This document shows, one piece after another, positions 59,705-64,000 of a stretch of DNA of 64,000 nt. The notes below the pieces were generated by a model. That model searched no databases. It saw only the letters and a list, made by a program, of their open reading frames with translations, and was not told the origin of the DNA. How positions within the stretch are numbered: the first letter of the stretch is position 1; the number at the start of each line of letters is the position of its first letter. The position numbers were made by a program, and so were the translations under genes. Source of the DNA: Bryum argenteum (Eukaryota; Streptophyta; Bryopsida; Bryales; Bryaceae); contig CM073322.1 in assembly GCA_037043015.1 (NCBI GenBank), positions 2,863,601 to 2,927,600 on the forward strand, written 5' to 3'.

Positions 59705-62700
59705 TTACAACACACTAGGGTGGATTTCGAAGTTGGGCGTGGAGCTTTGGCGTTGCAGTTGCGAGGGTCGACTCGTAGTGAACGCCGGATGCGGAGGCAG
59801 ATACTCGACCTCTCCGATGGTGTTGCCTGAAGACGCAGACCACGAAGTTCGTGGATGCGGTGGGGTATGTGAGGCTCGAAGGGAACCCGGAATCGGTGCT
59901 CCGGGCCGCAATGGCGGAATGTGGAGCGCCTCATCTGTCGGTGACGGTCCGTTGTTCTCCATGCTCCGGAGCGTGGCAGGGAAGCTGGCCCGGGAGGCGA
60001 GGTTCCGGGTCATCTTGGACTTGAAGTGGACGATCATGCTGTGGCTGCTTGGAGTGTTGGAGTTACTCTCCCTGCCTGAGTCGTTGCCTTTGAAAGACTT
60101 TTCCTTAACCCGTTGCTTCGCGTCCTTGTGCCATTGTCGCAGCACTCGCTCTACGTTCTTTGTGAGCACTGCCTTTTTGTAGCTGCTGCCCATTTGTGTT
60201 ACGAGGGCGTAGAGTGGAAGTGTGCTGTAGCTGGAGAATAAGAGCACCGCCAATCTGCCAACAATATTGCACTGTCAGATTCAAGTTTCAAACATACAGT
60301 CTCCCCCATTGAATTGGAAAGATTTTTCTTCGAGACAAAAATCAATTGAGGAATGGATTTCACAGAAGAGAAAGACAATTCGAAGATGGTACGGCATTCA
60401 TACGAGCTGATGAGGCGACCCCATGTGTAGAGCTTGTTTGTCTCCAACAGGCAGGTGTTGTACCCAAATTGCCACTGCAACAACAACAAAGCTCAAAGAT
60501 TCAGAACACAGAAATTTGTTATTTTTTCGCAATTTCACAAGGAAAATGGCTCAGTTTGACAAAAGGAAAGGTGGATATTAGAGTAGGAAGTGGCAAGACA
60601 GATGCGAGTGTTTGGGGGTTTGAGCGGGGCGTACCACATGCCAGATGAAGGTGGCGAACTCGAAGGCGGTTTCAAACTGAACCAAATGGATCACAGACAA
60701 AAACAATCGCGGGCTGTTGAACCAAAACAGCTGATCGCGCGGCTGCAATATCACCGCAACAGACGATTGACTGAAACGCCCGAATCGTGTGCCCGTACTC
60801 TCCAACGCCAACGTTGCAATCACATGCTGCAGCTTCGTCCCAATCAAGAACACCACCTGCCAACAATCATACCCAAACCCCTCGAGTCATTAGCCACAAC
60901 CATCGAAAAGCCACAACCGTCTCTCCAAATTGGTGCCGGAAGAAACGAAGGCGGATCATGGCCAATTACTTACAAGGATAGGGAGGAGCGATGTCCAGAA
61001 ATACAGTTTCGTGCCATCCACATTCAACACCCAGAACACTAGCACGGAGCCCCATAGCCACACACTGCACTCACACACCGCCAACAATTAGATTGCTTAG
61101 AAGAGAGCTTTTCCATGTTGGAAGGTTGGATTATTCCATATGCAAGAGCTTTCGTAAAATAGCACATGTAGTATCGGATGCTAAAAGTGTACCTGATGCC
61201 GACGAGGCTCTCGAACTCATCCTCCATAGTCCGAACCATGTACGCATGGAAATCATAAGAGTCCTTCAAATTATGTGTCTGCACACACACACATTCAACC
61301 ACTTTGAATCAAACTGAACTCGAGTCGAGCCATAGAAAGAGCTTAAACTCGCAGCCATGCATGAAACTTACGGTGATGAAACTGAGGCGAAGCGCCATGT
61401 AGTCGGCTTTCGGAATGTAAAATTGCTGGAAGAAGCAAACCTGTAAAATCAAGCCATGGTGAATACATCAAATGTAACAGTAAAGTTTCAAAACGATGGC
61501 TTAAAATACGGGCTCACCATCCACACTATGAATCTGGAACTGCTCCATGGCTTCGAAGTATGGTACCGAACAAACGTCGACTGCCGTGCATACATGACGT
61601 TTCCTACGAGATCTGCACGTATAATAATCATTATTAGAATTCTTTAATGGAATCTACAATTCGCTATAGGTGATATTATGGAGTAGTGGATGTGTTATAA
61701 GAAGCAGCTCGTTAGCGGGGAGTTTTTAAACTTGTCGCGTACTTACCCACAATTGTTGACTGAGCCGCTGCATCGTGAGCTTCTTTTTCCCATTTCCGCC
61801 ACCGATACACCTGGTGAATGAATCAGTCCACAAACATATTAAGCACCTTTTCAACGTATTTCAAAAGCTCATCAGAAAGGTACACATGAAACTGCGGCCT
61901 TTTCAAAGTGTCTCACTTTAGTTGGTGCAAGATGAAACGAACAAGGCTCAAAAAAGTGATTGAAACACTGTTCCAGTAGTGCTTGGAATCTTTTTCACAA
62001 TGTTTCAACAGTGTTTCAATTGGACATGCAGCTGGTTCAAACACAATCAAACCCTCCGCCGGATGTAACGAAGTGTGTATCATGAGATCAAAGTTCCATA
62101 AACCTCATGTGTCCCGATTGCAAGAGCCTTTACCCTGGTGAGAGCGAGACCCAACGTGATACAAGAATACGCGACGTGAACTAACGCCAGCACCACGATG
62201 AAGATATGCAGCTGGTGAATTGTATCCGCAGAGATGAACGGTTCGTATCCCTGCTCACCAATCGATCGACAACTTTAATCAGTGACTGCAAGAATTGATT
62301 GAGGAGATTCTAACACCTGCATGGAGCTTCGATCAAACTTGACAGTCATCGATCAGAGCGTACGTACCGCTTTGCAAGTGTTGGTCGCTTCGCTTGCCAA
62401 GAGGCGTCGTCGACTCAACCCCGGCGCTGCAGCTTCGTAATCAGCACTAGGCGATGGCGCAGCCTTCCGTTTCGTCACGTCGCAGGGGGTCCACTTGTTG
62501 TAAACCGAAACAGGAACACACAGTCGCGAGACGGGGTCTTGCAGGATGGTGATCGTCAACGAGATGAATCCCATCAACATGAGCTCTGTCAGACATAAAT
62601 ACTCCGAATCAGCTAATATTAGCTGGAGTCTATTTTGAGCATTCAATTTGCCTCGTGAATCAGGCTGAGGAGTGGACACCACACGGTCATTTACAGCCTT

Positions 62701-63279
62701 CAGTGCTTGTTAAAGAATGTACAGCCACCATACTGATCATGATTTCCATTGGCGGTCCCTGCACTCCAGGCTGCAGCCTGGCTGGATCATGATATATTGT
62801 TTAATTGATAAATACATTCAAGAGAAAAAAAAAAAACAAAAACAACTCACCATCCTTCAGTTTCAGCAACGCCGCTAGCAACGCTTTCCGATTTGAATCG
62901 CGCAGATACTGCACACCAACATCAGCAACTCGTCCGGTGAGATTGAAACTGAGAAAGGAATGTTCGATTACAGTCGGGGAACTTGAAACTGAGACAGCAG
63001 CATCGATTACAGTCCGGTGAACTTGAAACTGAGGAAGCAACAAACTGAGGAAGCAACAAACTGAGGAAGCAACGACGATTACAGTTCCCCGAAACCATCC
63101 CGTGAATTTGAAACTGAGGAGGCAAGGACGATTACGTTTCCAAGGAAGTGCAAGAAACGCTCCACGATGACGGAGATAATGACGAACGCAGTCGTAACAG
63201 CAGCTAGAATCCATGCAGGCGTAAACTCCAACGTCCGCTTCTCGACCGATACGGAGCCCTCACTAGTTCCGCCCGCCAT
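59705..63279 (-). CDS. MLO: MLO-family seven-transmembrane calmodulin-binding protein
   Basis: Twelve exons, minus strand, all GT-AG and in frame: 63279-63136, 62908-62851, 62585-62368, 62250-62134, 61810-61747, 61612-61518, 61440-61372, 61278-61193, 61064-60974, 60856-60635, 60474-60404 and 60254-59705, giving 594 residues. Family marks: LEFTPAWILA at the first helix (17-26), ELMLMGFISL (68-77), DTIHQLHIFIVVLALVHV, KPWSSSRFIVWM, DYMALRLSFIT, DFHAYMVRTMEDEF, WLWGSVLVFWVLNVDG, GTKLQHVIATLALE and YSTLPLYALVTQMGS. The four extracellular cysteines expected in MLO proteins can be matched to C90, C102, C138 and C396. The cytoplasmic calmodulin-binding helix is VERVLRQWHKDAKQR at about 446-460, followed by a Ser/Pro-rich tail of about 130 residues. 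MLO proteins are plasma-membrane proteins linked to calcium signalling, powdery-mildew susceptibility, pollen-tube reception and root thigmomorphogenesis. Which role applies here is unknown. Confidence 0.96.
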
Positions 63280-63336
63280 GATGAATCAATCAATCGTTAC
63301 TGACTGATTCTGCAGAACTCACATCGAAGCTGGCTA

Positions 63337-63344
63337 CTATATAG
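63337..63344 (-). promoter_or_regulatory. candidate TATA box of MLO
   Basis: CTATATAG lies 58 bp upstream of the MLO ATG on the minus strand. If used, the 5' UTR would be only about 30 nt. Confidence 0.4.
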
Positions 63345-64000
63345 CCAAATTCTGAAGGTCTAGTCCTTGCTGGTCACGAAACCAACAATCGCCTCTCGAC
63401 ATCGACCTTGCGCAAGATCCAGCACAAAGACCGAAGACTCCCATGATGTAAGCAAGTTAGACCGACTGTGTCGAAGACGACCTGCTGCTGCTTGTGACAA
63501 TGCTGCGGCTGCGGAAGCAGCTCGAGAGCGGGGAGCATGCAAGCAATGGTTCTGAAGAGCGCCCGGAAGATCTACTGGTGGTGGGGTCCTGGATTGTTGA
63601 AGCACTTTCAAGAGTTGAATGCTGCCGCAGACTGACTAACTTTGCCTGCCATACACACGTACCGGCCGGACTCTTGTGTTGCCCTCCCGACCTTGACTTC
63701 GCGGCTTTTGCTCTGTAAATGTTTCTTTGCCATCAACTCATTGTATCCACGGATTCCAGGAATCTTAACTTCCCTAGCTAGATTTGTCGCTGCCTAGGAA
63801 CTCATCCATGCCTCAATTCGCGCTCCGGTGCTCCCGGATCTCGCCTCGGCAATGCACAGTACATCACAGTTCACAACCACGTGTTGTTTCTTCTTTAATG
63901 TATCAATTAATTGAGATCAATACACTCTGAACCGAAACACGAGATTGGTGACTTACCAACCAAGCGTTTTTCGAAAGAAAACTGTTGACTTTCTTTCTTT
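63345..64000. other. region upstream of MLO; no gene supported
   Basis: Moderate GC with 60-80-codon frames on both strands that match nothing I recognise. 63916-63939 is identical to 22426-22449 (a 24-bp word containing TACACTCTGAACCGAAACA), so the right edge may enter a dispersed repeat. Confidence 0.4.

Overview
This is nuclear DNA of a land plant: there are spliced genes with GT-AG introns, plant-specific families (MLO, AP2/ERF, the VTE6-type phytyl-phosphate kinase family, a NAP1 ending in CKQQ), and plant-type LTR retrotransposons, SINEs and MITEs. Introns in the genes are short to moderate (about 70-980 bp). Together with divergent AP2 and lipid-binding proteins, this leans towards a non-seed plant (bryophyte or lycophyte), but the sequence alone does not fix the lineage.

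Layout. 1-4618 is a minus-strand Ty3/gypsy retrotransposon cut by the left window edge. Its 5' LTR and tRNA-iMet primer-binding site are intact in form, but its gag-pol is decayed. It abuts, and apparently inserted into, a decayed Mutator-like/SWIM transposase gene (4619-6958). 6959-20130 is transposon debris: a GC-rich tandem-repeat block, gag and integrase relics, a SINE tail, AT-rich DNA with a 98-bp TA run, and a TTAA-flanked MITE. 20133-20799 (minus) is a two-exon polyketide-cyclase/START-like gene. 20800-28700 is dense in small repeats: a four-copy local repeat family, foldbacks and TTAA MITEs. 30194-33354 (plus) is an eight-exon TLC-domain gene with a MITE in intron 5. 33355-45700 is AT-rich and MITE-rich, with one unexplained 316-codon repeat-containing ORF (34263-35213, minus) and a SINE with a perfect 12-bp target duplication.

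The right third is the gene-rich part: an AP2/ERF factor (45776-47310, plus), a VTE6-like phytyl-phosphate kinase (48684-51497, minus), an 87-bp satellite array (about 52450-54940) interrupted by a TA-flanked MITE, a 13-exon NAP1 histone chaperone (55290-58313, plus) and a 12-exon MLO calmodulin-binding membrane protein (59705-63279, minus). NAP1 and MLO are convergent. I assembled the exons by hand from splice signals, reading-frame continuity and family similarity, and every reported join keeps frame.

The genes are ordinary single-copy plant loci with no evident shared pathway. The unusual material is in the mobile DNA. (1) The gypsy LTR carries an array of canonical heat-shock elements directly upstream of its TATA box. 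(2) Several MITE families with unrelated interiors share one terminal design, TTAA followed by CCCTTA and ending GGG-TTAA, the signature of piggyBac-type transposition. (3) The satellite shows an 87-bp monomer turning into a roughly 245-264-bp higher-order repeat, with a MITE insertion whose empty site can be read from neighbouring repeats.
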